Below, piece by piece: positions 7,360 to 17,702 of a stretch of DNA of 22,521 bases (positions are counted from its first letter, which is position 1; the number at the start of each line of letters is the position of its first letter). A model generated the notes under the pieces. That model was not told where the DNA came from. It saw nothing but the letters and a program-made list of their open reading frames with translations, and did no database searches. Position numbers and translations under genes: made by a program. Origin of the DNA: Irineochytrium annulatum (lineage: Eukaryota > Chytridiomycota > Chytridiomycetes > Chytridiales > Chytridiaceae). Where the stretch lies: assembly GCA_027600665.1 (NCBI GenBank), contig JADGJL010000399.1, forward strand, positions 1 to 22,521, read 5' to 3'.

Positions 7360-10300
7360 CTAACCACGTCGGCTAAAAATCTCGTCCTCGACCTCCCCGT
7401 CGCTAATCTCCGAATCGCTGTCGTGCAGCCAGTCCAGACCGCTGCCATCCGCACCTGTAGTTCCGACTCCGTAGCGAATAACGGACCTTCCTCCTGGCGG
7501 CCGCGCGACCGAACCACGCGGAAACGTCATGTTATCATCCTCGCCGCCCTCGTCCGACGACGTCGACGCGCTTTCCTGAGGCCTGTCCGTCGCCAATGGT
7601 ACCACCCTCCGCGTGGCAGACGCTCTGCCATTTGTCCTCCCTAAGTATCGCCCGCTGCCTCGCAAGACTTCACCGTCCTCACCGTTCACGCCCAGGGCCC
7701 AGAGCTCTCTTGGCCATGATGAACTTGCCGATATCGACACCGGACCACCCCAACCAGCGTCTTCTTCGTAACCTTCGCTTGATTCGCCCTCCTCCCTCTG
7801 CTCCGGTGTGTGAGATGCTATCCACCTCGCGACTGCTATCCGCCCACCGTCGTCCTCGGAATCCCCCGCGTGCCCGCCCGTAATGGTGACGTGCTCCCCG
7901 TCTGAGGTCCGACTACGCAACCTCGCACGCCCGTTTATCATTGCTGTGGGCTGCTCTTCCATCGAATTTTGCGGCTCCGCTGAGTATCGACGGCCGTCCG
8001 CTAACGTGGCTGCCGAAACGGTCCTCGAAGTCGGAATTGGGGGCAACACTCCGCCGCGTCCCCTTACCAACCGCCTGCCCGCAGTTCTCCCTTGGAAAGA
8101 CTCCTCGAGCGACCCGTCGCTAAGCCCATCGAAATCATCATCGTCCCGCCAAGAATCCGGAACTTCATGTGCATCCACCCGCCGTGATCGAGGCGCCCAC
8201 CTCCTCCCTAGGACGTCGTCCTCCCCGCTCATATCGGATGATTCCAACGCCGTTGAGCCGGCCGAGCGAGTCCGCCTTGGATTCCCTGTCGCTGTCTCAG
8301 CCGGCGAAGAGGCTGACCACGGTGGACGCGAGAAGTATAGGTGGTCCAACGCCGTTGACTCCAGTATCCGGACCTCTCGCGCCATGGTATCAACAAAAGT
8401 CTACTTTGAATCAACCTTCTCATCGAAATCATCAATAAGTACCTCGAACTCCATCATATCACTCCTCAATTGCTCGAGGCTTGAATGAACTCCATCGATG
8501 TTTGATTGAGGGGCAAGGGACTCGTCCGGATGACTCAATTCAATCCCGACGTTTGCTGGACTTTGTAACGTCTCGTCTGGAGTATCTCTGGAAGGATCCG
8601 CCTCATCAGCGTCAACGGCACGATCCTCTGTCACCAATGCCAGCTCAGAAACTTTTACAGTCGCCTGAGCCGTATTATTAACCGCTAGTTCCGGGATCTC
8701 TTTACTTAAGCGACTAGCAGCCCTATCTGTGCTGGTATTTGCCGCATTCGAGGCCCGCCGACTGCGACCCGGCGGCGGAGATTTCGAAACGGTCAGCTGA
8801 ATAGGAGATCCGTGTCCGTTGGAAGAAACTCTCATCGGTTTCTCAACAGCTGCGGAGGAAACTTTCAACGAGCCCGCATCCAAAGCGACCGTCGTCAATT
8901 GCAGCAACGCCGCCCTCTCCTTCTCGGCTTCAAGAGCGGATGCATACCTGAAACAGTTAACAAAAATGAATCCGTACTGAACCACATACAGTTGCAAATC
9001 CCGGCATCTTTGAGCATACGTCGGCGCTCGAACATGAAACCGTATTTCGATATAGTCATCCGAGGAGTTGAAGTAGCCTTCCCGGTCCAGCAGGTCCAGC
9101 CGATAGAATCGATTGTAGCCCCAACACTCGCCTTCGTCAAACACAGACGCAAACTCCCTGCTGACCGTGGGACGATCCTCACTAACGTCCGAGACCGGTC
9201 GGACCAGCTCTATTTTGTACTGGTATGTTGACGTTGTCTTCGATCCTTTTACGAGCTCCACAAAAGCTGATAGGTACTCGCCGCGAGAGTGGCCGTTTCC
9301 GGAACAATACACCTTTAAGCGCCACTCCAGCCCGGAAGCTTTCATCGGAGGCGAGTACACCACTTCATTGTTTTCCCGCAACGCCTTGAACCCGCGAATT
9401 TGAAATGAGGAGGAATCAAAGTTCGGCGCAATATCGCTTTCGAACTCCATTGACATGTTCGGCCCCGCTATATCTTTCGACACGGTTGGGTGCTGCATTC
9501 TTCAGTACAACGTATGCGAGCGGAATTCTACCTTGGAGATTAGGTCGATAATTTTATCACTACTCTTAATAACATCCATCTGAGGAGCTTGCCGCAAATG
9601 GCTTTGAAGGGTATCTAACGTCATGCGAAGCATTTCAGATTCCGCTTGCAATTCGTTTTTGTAATCTAGCTCCATTAGCAGTCACTAACGTGAATTACCT
9701 CACCCATAAGTGTCAATATTTTTACTCTGGCTTGAATTTCGGTCTTTTGTTTAACCTCTCCAAATATCTTTGCATGATATTCGTCCATCTTTCTTGAGCC
9801 TTAGCTTGAGAATCTCCATGAAGACGTCACCTCTTTTCTTGACGCCTTTACCGCTTTCACTTTGCCCGAAATCGAACGAATGGTGTCTTCATAACCCTTC
9901 AATCTTGCGTACAAGGCTTTTGACTTTGCGTCAATCAACGCCCGATGCGCTTTGTAGACAGAATGCAAGTGTTCAAATTTGTGATCTTTGTGCTAGGCCT
10001 CTCGATCAGCGGTGAAGCTAAAATCCGGGAGAATTCTTACCTTGCTTTCAATTAGCGCGCAATCCGAGCATATTGCTGTCACATTTTAAACGTCGTAGTT
10101 GGCCATGTCAAACCTTCATTACAGTCGTGGCAAAAGTAATACAGCGGCACAGAATGTGTCAAGCAGATAGCGTTAGTCGACGAGCTTGCATTTGTGATCA
10201 CGGCTCCTTTCAGTTGCTGGAAAAAGGAGATCAGCAGCATTCTACTAGCCGACACTCATACCTGCGCCATTTCATCCACAAAGCGACAAACGACAAGCTG

Positions 10301-10579
10301 TGACTTCTTCAGCGGCGCTCTGCAATGCGGGCATTGGTGTTTCTCCTGCATCAGCCATTTCTCCAAGGGCCTGTCAGCAGTGTATCGAACAGGTCTCCAT
10401 ACCAAGACACACGCCTCGCATCCTATCTTCGAGCAGGCAGGACACATGACGGGCTTCTTCATGCTTTCAAAGCAGATGTAGCACTTAAACAGGTCCTCGA
10501 ATTCCGGTGGCAGCGACGACGACATCGGCCGGGGTAGCATGCCGAACGTATCGCCGGACGCGGGCAAAGCGGCCGCCAT
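7360..10579 (-). CDS. TRIM37: TRIM37-like E3 ubiquitin ligase (RING, B-box, coiled coil, MATH, acidic tail)
   Basis: Ten exons: 10579-10403, 10360-10262, 10216-10114, 10075-10041, 9992-9831, 9788-9704, 9665-9532, 9492-8990, 8947-8443, 8400-7360; about 947 residues. All introns are 38-48 nt. The RING has C33, C36, C46, C49, C54, C57 and the pair CPHC (69-72), followed by RAPL. The B-box is rebuilt over three exons (CLTH, CHDC, CSDC, then HKDH). A helical segment about 145-265 matches the TRIM37 coiled coil, including ILTLM. The MATH/TRAF domain (about 290-430) has VYSPPMKASGLEWRLKVY and EFASVFDEGECWGYNRFYRL, which are strikingly TRIM37-like. The tail is acidic and Ser-rich. Animal TRIM37 ubiquitinates centrosomal, peroxisomal and chromatin targets; the role here is unknown. 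Domain order is firm. The junction at 8401-8442 and exons inside the tail are less certain. Confidence 0.85.
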
Positions 10580-10823
10580 TTTATCGACGCAGAGCGGATG
10601 AGTAAAGTCCTCTCAGTGACCGTGTGCTCGGTCCGTGAAGGAAGTCGATCGTGCAAGGCGGCACGGAGGTCGATGGGCCGATGAGGTCAAACTTCAATCG
10701 CGACTACTGGACCTTCATGTTCGGGATGACAACAGATAGAAGCCGATACGATTATCTTATGGATATGCAATAATTAACAAGAAACTTGGGGGTATACACG
10801 ATTCATCCAGTGGAATTTCGGGC

Positions 10824-13800
10824 CTACATAACAAGACATTCCTTCGTCTCGACATACTTTTGGATCTTCTTGTAATCCGTCCGAGCGGCAAGAAGCTCGT
10901 AAATCTCCTCCGGCCTCAGCGCGCCCTGGTACCGCTCCGCGTCGTGAACCAGGTTACGTAGCTCCGTCCCGCCCTCGGCCAAGTAGAGGTTTCCTAGCTC
11001 TTTCAGGACCAGGAAGAGCTTCGAGACGCTGTAGACGTGAAGCGTGCAGGCCCACTCGTGGTAGCTGTTCAGGTCGCAGATGAGCTGCATGGCACCCACT
11101 GGGCTGACCTGCCACTTCTTGATGTTCTTGCAGATTACGCTGGAACGCGCATTAGACCTCGGCCGCGTCATAATGTTTCCACTTACTTAAAGAGACGGAC
11201 GCCGACCTCGCCCAGGAACACTTCGAGCGTATCTTTCGGAGTGGAGCCTTGCAGGAGCTTCACGTGAGCGTTCAGACACCCGACCACGGCCAAGCATGAC
11301 TTCGTCGGTCTAACGTCCAGAACCATGTCCTTCCCGGGCGGGTTGTAGTCCGCGGGTACATGAGACACATCCATCATGTAGTCGACCTGGTTGACCAGAA
11401 CCGTAATCGCCTTATCCATGCCCCTGGCGACGTTGTCGTCCGAGCTGCGATCGAATGACTTCTTCTCGACCATCAGCTCCGAGAGGAAATCGTTTTCGTC
11501 AATCCACGGTTTCTAAAAGTGATTAGACAGGCGACATAAGGGTGGGGAGACGTACGACATCCTCTTGATAGTAGACGTCGACCATCTGGTGGATGAGATC
11601 CCCGATATGGATCAGTTCAAAGAACGAAAGCGTGTCCATGTTCACGGTTTTGTCGGGGCCTTCCGTCCAGGACTCGACAACCTGCGAAGCATCAAGCCGC
11701 GCGATGCCGCTGGAAGGGGTTTTGTTAACAATTGGGACTCAACGCGACGAAATCTAACCTGTCGAAGGCAGGTCGCATGTGACGATCGCCGATAGCTTTG
11801 AGGAATTTGCAAAATATCTCTCCAACGTGGTCCTTTCTGATAAAAGGTTAGCTATAATACGCACGTGGAGACAATTCTCACAGCTTTTCCATTTGAACGG
11901 CCGAGATGATGACAAGAGCTCTGCCTAAAGCCTCCTTGTTCGCTTGCATCAGCTTCAAGGAAAGCTCCAACGAGACGAGCGCGCCGATGGAGTCGTCCTC
12001 CAAATTATAGGTCGTAGCATCATCTGCATCCTTGTCATCCTCCGGCGCCTCCATTGCCTTCCCAGCATTCTTTCCTGAGCCCATCAGTTTAAGGGTCTTT
12101 CCCAACGCCATTGGAGCAAATAGGATGGCTTTCATGGCCGTCATAACGTGTCGCTTATGCGCCTGGGCTTTCACGGCGTCACCCAAATATTGAGCTGCGG
12201 AGTTGCGACGACCTTTCTCGTCCTTCTTTTTCTTAGCCGCCTCTTTCTGCAAGTATACCATTAGATTTTATATTCAATATTAAGCCGACACTTACCCTCT
12301 TGTTCCATATGGCCAGCTCGTTGTCAAGCTTTTTCCCTAAAGTCTTCACCTCAAGTTCCATGTAGCGGTCAGTGTACTCCTTAAACAAGACGTTGAGGGC
12401 TGCCTTGATTCTCCCCGACTCCACCGATACCCCCGGTTCCGCGACCGCGATCAGCTCGACGAACTGAGTGCAGCAGTGAACAGCCGTCGCGAGTGTGTGC
12501 AGATAAATTTCCGGCTCCTCCCTGTCTCTCGCCGTTGTCAGGACCGCGGTGAGGTACTGAGCGATCGAGTCGTCAACGATCTTGTGGACGAACTGCGTCA
12601 TGGCGTCCATCTCCGGCTCGAAGACGTTCCCGACGATGGAGGCCTGCTCCCGACAGTTGCTAAGCATATAGTCCATGAACTTCGCGTATTCCTCCGCGAG
12701 CGCGTAACCTGTTGTCGACTGCGAGACGTTGGGGACCAGCTTTGGGTTAAATGTCTGGTCGAAAAAGATCGGGTTCTTGGAGATGAACAGCTGAACCGAC
12801 GCCTGCCCGCCGTTGAGATGGAAGCACGCCAACGCGTTCCTTTTCATCTCCTGAATGTTCCGGAGGTCGTACGCCCGCTCGAATTGACCCAGCATCATCG
12901 ACTCGAACCATTGGAAGGTAGTGTCGAGAGAAAACGTGATATCGTCGGTGTCCAGGATGAAACGAGCCTGAGAAAAGAGACGCAGCCGACGCAGAAGCTT
13001 CGCAATTTCCACCAGGTCCTTGTGATCGCGGAAAACCTTCGAGTCCTTCTGGTGATCTCTGAAATCCACGAAGTACGGGTGCAGTTCGAGGAACATGGCT
13101 TTGAATGTGTCGCGGAGCCGCACGCCGTTCGGGGTTCGGGATCTCTCCGACTTCTTGCTGCCACCAATCGAGATTCCGCTGGGCGTCTTGCCGACCATCT
13201 GCAGCCCGCCGGACCCAATCGTTATGTTAGATTTCTTCAGCACGGGCATCGCGGCGGTTATGCGTTGCGGGGATGTTGTCGCGTTGGACCCCGTAGAGGT
13301 CGCGCCGTCTTGGCTGTCTATCTTCTCGTCAGATCCTGCACCCGCTATGCCGCTGTCGGACGACCGAGGCGACGAGTCGCTCGTTTCGGATGGTATGGGC
13401 GAGCCCCCAGCATCGGAGCCCACGGCGGACATTGCTGACATCCCGTCCGACAACGGGGGGTTGACGCTATCTGGTGAGTCGTCCTTCGGCATCAGCGGCT
13501 CGACGATAGTCGGTGTGTCGTCCGTCAACCCGCCCCACAGTGTGCCCGTCTCCAGATACATTGTCCCGCCCGGTAGCATGTTTCCGCCGGGAAGCTGCTT
13601 GAGCTGCAACGATAGCTTGCTAACACTATTGTTTTTCTGCACGTCCGTCCGCGAGTCCGACCTCATCAGGTCTCCAGCACCGTCCCTCCGCTCGTCCACG
13701 GCCACACCCATATACCGCAGTTTCCCCTCGTAAACGTCGTCATTGTAGGCCATGATCTTCATGCGGCGCGAGCATCGGGCAACCTTCGCGAGCTCGGCGA

Positions 13801-13927
13801 CGGGCAGGAAGCTGAATGCCTTGACGACCAGGTCTGGCGGGAGCGATGCGAGGGTCAGATTCTTCGGCGCGGCCGCCTCGATGGGGGCGGCCTTTTTGGC
13901 CCTCGTCAGTCCCGTCAGCAGGCCCAT
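10824..13927 (-). CDS. RCY1: Recyclin-1-like F-box/Sec10 protein with CaaX box
   Basis: Six exons: 13927-12296, 12246-11882, 11836-11759, 11709-11556, 11512-11187, 11139-10824; 956 residues. Introns are 43-49 nt. The start is the ATG in ACCATGG context at 13927; the frame stays open upstream without another ATG. An F-box occupies about 23-65 (LTLASLPPDLVVKAFSFLP). A Ser/Pro-rich linker follows, then a long helical exocyst-Sec10-like region. The last four residues, CLVM, form a CaaX prenylation motif. In yeast, Rcy1 works in endocytic recycling of cargo such as the SNARE Snc1 and binds Skp1; fission yeast Pof6 is a relative. The architecture (F-box, Sec10-like body, C-terminal CaaX) supports the same role at endosome or Golgi membranes. 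All splice phases agree. Confidence 0.88.
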
Positions 13928-14308
13928 GGTCCGTCGCGCGGGAGGATGAGGGTGCAGGTGAGGGGGTGAAGGGCGAGAGAGAACTTCGTTTCTTCCGCCA
14001 GTTCTGGAATCCCAAAAAAAGGTCCCGCCTGCAGCCACGAGTGAGACACAAACGATAGCTATATTAACTACAATAATAACTCAACGATCTTAGCATTAAA
14101 TGTTGATAGCTTAACATAATGGATTGATTTTCCGTGCGATCTTTAAAGAATTTCATCGTGCTCATTTTTACGCGGCCGAATACCTCCGGCTTATAATAAT
14201 CTTTGCACTGATTACGGAGCTGCTTAGTTAGTAGCATTCCAGCATTCCACGATGGCAGCAGTGAAACGATCTTGTGAAGTCAAAGTCGTGGCCTAACGAA
14301 CGATTGTG
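13928..14308. promoter_or_regulatory. Divergent intergenic promoter region, RCY1-like / PDI
   Basis: 381 bp separate the two divergent start codons. The part next to RCY1 is purine-rich and open; the rest is AT-rich, with TATAATAA at about 14192-14199, roughly 110 bp before the PDI start. I see no clear unfolded-protein-response element and no gene. Confidence 0.4.
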
Positions 14309-16880
14309 ATGAGGTCCATCTACTCATTGGCCCTCTCGGCCCTGACCCTCCTCGCCATCCTCCCGCGGGTTTTGGACGCCGGGAAGGTGCCCCAGTGGGT
14401 GGAGGACGACTTCCTGGAGGCCACGAAAACCATCGACTTCCTGCACCAGAAAGACTTCTACTCGCATGTCAATAAGGGGACTTGGCTGATCTTTTTTGGT
14501 GGGTGTCGGGTCGGTCCTTCTGCGTGTCGGCAGCGCGCATCCGGGTTGCGATCGCGACGTCGCACTCATGGCGAGAACGCTGACGTTGTTTCGGTGCAGG
14601 AGCAACCTGGTGCCCGCATTGCAAGATGTAAGACCTCCTTCGTGCTTTCGTGCCCGGTTTCGTCATCGCTTACTTCCTCTCATTGCAGGCTGACTCCTCA
14701 CTGGCGGGATTTCCAACGCGATCGCAAGGAGGCGCTGGCGGCGAAGAACTTTTTCATTGGGAAGGTGGAGTGCACGGAGAATGAGGGTTGGTTGAGATCG
14801 CTGTCGAAGCATGCATGGTATGGCTGACGTGTCATCATAGACCTATGCGATGGCGATCAGGCCATTGGCGGCTTCCCTACCGTTCGACTGTGAGTCCATC
14901 TCGTAGCCAACTAAGCACGTGATCTTACTTAGTGTTCCAGCTTCCACAAAGGCGTGGTGGTAGAAGAGATGGAGCCGTCCCCTGATCACAACACCGACTT
15001 CGACCCCTACATCGCCTCCGTTTTCACCCGAATCGAGGACGGCACGTTTGACAAGAAGGCGGACGAGCTGATCAAGATCAAGAAGGCAAAGGAGGAGGAG
15101 GAGAGGCTCGAGCAGGCTAGGGCCGCGAAGGAGAAGGCCGCATCGGATGTATGTAAAGACTATTGGTGCTGTAGGCAAAATCAGACTGATTGGCTTTGCG
15201 TGCTGCAGGCGAAGTATCAGGCTGTGCTGTCGAAGGCGATGGACGGCGCTCTGAAGGTGGTGTCGGACGCTGTCAAGCCGAAGCCTGGGATCAACCCGGA
15301 AGGAGCGGTTGTTCATTTAACGGACAAGACGTTCGGTCCTGCCACCAAGGAGGCGGAGTGGTTTGTGATGTAAGCTCTCACTTTTTTTGCGTCTCTTGCT
15401 TCATATGTTGATTTAAAACACAAGGTTTCACGCGCCGTGGTGCGGTCACTGCAAGCATCTCGCTCCGACCTGGGAGGCACTCGCGGCGAAGCTAAAGGGG
15501 AAGATGAACATTGCTAAGGTAGATTGCACGACCGAGACAGCGCTGGCGAGGAAGTACGAGATCCGCGGATATCCAACGTTAAAGTACATCCACGAGCCTT
15601 ATAAGCCGGTGACGTTTGAAGGCCCACGGTCGCTTCAGTCGCTTGAGCAGTTTGCCAACGGCTTTTTGTCGTGAGTGTCTCCACAGTCTTTCCATGTTTT
15701 GCTCTTTGCTTTCGTGGACACGCTTGATGGTAAAACGTGAAATTTGAGGGAGACTGAGAATGGGCTTGACTTCAGGACACCCTTTGACGTCGTGAACGCT
15801 GACGAACTGCTGTCAAATCTGCGGGCGAAGGAGGTTGCGATCGTTTACTTATACGATCCGGCGACATTGCAGGACGGATACTTAGTAAGCGTTTTGCCGT
15901 TGGAACCTCGAATCAGTCCGTAAAGGAGCCTATCTAAGCCTTCAATGCCACGTAGGAACAATTCTCGCATGTTGCCCTGTCCCTCCGCGGGCAAGTTGAC
16001 ATCTTCGTCTGCCCCGACACGCGCGCCTTTGCCGAACTGGCGCAGGACAAGAACGACAGCCCCGTCCTCATGTCTATCCGCGACGGAGCTACGGACATCC
16101 GCCCTTTTCGGTCCTCGCTCGACTTGAAGACGGACGGGTCGCGGACTAATCTCCGGAACTGGATTCTGGAACACCGCCAACCGCTGGTCGGCCAGTTGGA
16201 CAAGAAAACGTCGGAGCAGGTCTTGGGGGGAGACAAGCTCGTCGTGCTTGGCATCCTGAACCCGACGTCGCAGTCGTTCGAGAGCGCGCCAGCCTTCCAG
16301 GAGAAGATAGGCGTGCTGAGGGACGCCGCGAGGGCGTGGACGAAAAAGTTGGAGGGTGGGGGTGCGGGGAGGAGGGACTTTGTGACATTTGTATGGCTCA
16401 ATGGGGCGGAGAACTCGCAGTATATCCAGAGGGTATATAAACTGCAGGTTAAGGACTTGCCGAGGCTTGTCATTGTGGACCCAAAAATGGATGAGTACTA
16501 CGATGTCACGAACGGCGGGAAGTTGTTGGAGTTTGAAAAGGACTCGTTGATGGAGAGCTTGCAGAAGGTTATCAACGGGGAGCTGAAGGTATTGCTTTTC
16601 GTTGCCATTTAGCGTTATTGACATGCACTTGCAGCCGAAATCGTCAAACGGATACGTCACGAACGTCCTAAAGAATATAGGAAAGGTTTTCCGTCCATAC
16701 ATGGTACTTGTCATAATACGCTGTTATTTTTCTAACGTTGTGCTTCAGATGTTCATTCTCCGTCATCCGTTGATTTCCGTTCTCGTGTTTGTTGGGACGG
16801 TGGCAGGGGCCGTCTACTGGGCACTCTCCACGCCAGAGCAGGCATACACTCCTGTCCGGAGAGACCCGAAGGCGGAGTAG
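14309..16880 (+). CDS. Transmembrane protein disulfide isomerase with two thioredoxin active sites
   Basis: Eleven exons: 14309-14498, 14600-14627, 14689-14786, 14841-14889, 14941-15148, 15209-15369, 15425-15670, 15776-15884, 15956-16588, 16635-16703, 16749-16880; 640 residues. An N-terminal signal peptide (about 1-24) is followed by thioredoxin domain 1 with GATWCPHCK (CPHC, 68-71) and cis-Pro motif GFPT. A Lys/Glu-rich helical linker (about 165-190) follows, then domain 2 with HAPWCGHCK (CGHC, 251-254) and cis-Pro motif GYPT. Redox-inactive-looking b-type domains reach about residue 590. One C-terminal membrane helix (about 603-623) leaves a short charged tail. Such proteins form or isomerise disulfides in the ER lumen; layout resembles TMX-type PDIs. 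No KDEL is present, so retention would depend on the membrane anchor. All exon phases are consistent. Confidence 0.88.
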
Positions 16881-17114
16881 TGTTGGGACGGCTCGGGCTG
16901 CGGGCGATGACTTCTGCAGCGCTTTGCTGCTGGAATAGCTGCGGCGCCTAAATGTGGGTGGGGCTGTACCGCGAAGAAGACTTGCATTTTATTGCAATCA
17001 CATGGACTTACTGGTTCATTCCATCTATGTACACGTAGTGCATAATAATAGGTGCAATATATCATCAACCAACGGTTAAAAGGTTATCAGCGTGATGCAG
17101 TGTGGAGGGTGAGG
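16881..17114. other. Convergent spacer between PDI and PFD2
   Basis: 3' ends of two convergent genes. Its right half is AT-rich. Nothing else is recognised. Confidence 0.5.
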
Positions 17115-17666
17115 TTACGTCTCCTTGATTTTTATGTTGTACTTTTTCTGCAATGCCACGATGGTTCAGAGGCAAGAAAGCAAAGGAGGAAAGCAAGGGT
17201 ACGGTTACCTGGAAATCCTGGAACTCAGTCTCCTTCTTTTTATACGTTTGCACAAGTTGCGCGCACAGGTTGTCAATCTAACAACCCATCAGTAACGGCA
17301 GAGCTTCTCCCTTCGCATACATTTTGAACGTTCGACTTCAGCGTCGGCAACACGTCCGCGACAGTCCGCTCTACCAGCACGCCTCCAATCAATCGAAAGC
17401 ACTTCCTCCCACCGTCCAGCGGCTCCATCGTCTCAACAACGAGCCTAATGACCGTTGGTAATCAACGCGAGAAATTCAAGCCAATTCTACCTATGTTCAT
17501 CCTTCTCCTGCTCCAGCTCCCCCAGCTTCTGCGCAATCCCGCCCAGCTCCTGCTTCATCGAGTTGAACTGGACGCATCCGTTAGATGACTCAAGTATAGT
17601 AATAAAACAAACCTGGGCCACAATCTCCTGGTCCGACGGTCTAGGCGCTTCCTTGGCCTTGCTCAT
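17115..17666 (-). CDS. PFD2: Prefoldin subunit 2 (beta-type)
   Basis: Five exons: 17666-17613, 17567-17491, 17444-17321, 17277-17209, 17147-17115; 118 residues. Introns are 45, 46, 43 and 61 nt. Prefoldin is a cytosolic hexamer that delivers nascent actin and tubulin to the CCT chaperonin; PFD2 is a beta subunit (yeast Gim4). The signature GGRKCFRLIGGVLVERTV closely matches the corresponding human PFDN2 segment. It is flanked by the two heptad-rich arms, LGELEQEKDEH before and TYKKKETEFQDFQKKY after. The length is normal for a beta prefoldin, without the longer human tail. Its start codon lies only 36 bp from that of NDUFAF5 on the other strand. Confidence 0.93.
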
Positions 17667-17702
17667 CCTGGCGAATCCTCAATCCAATAATTAGACGCAG
17701 AA
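17667..17702. promoter_or_regulatory. 36-bp shared divergent promoter with CCAAT box, PFD2 / NDUFAF5
   Basis: Only 36 bp separate the two ATGs. A CCAAT pentamer lies at 17684-17688, a plausible site for a Hap/NF-Y-type factor. Transcription start sites probably overlap or lie in opposite-strand coding sequence. Confidence 0.5.

Noticed and set aside
8401..8403. TAG as the end of a separate MATH-domain gene with a second gene starting at 8385
   Set aside because: A 15-bp same-strand gap with frame continuity and a well-bounded 42-nt intron favours one gene; two separate genes remain possible.
12476..13438. 320-codon open frame on the plus strand
   Set aside because: It is antisense to the recyclin gene, whose protein has clear F-box and Sec10-like features. 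The plus-strand translation is Arg/Val/Leu-rich with no domain; it is a by-product of GC-rich codon bias.
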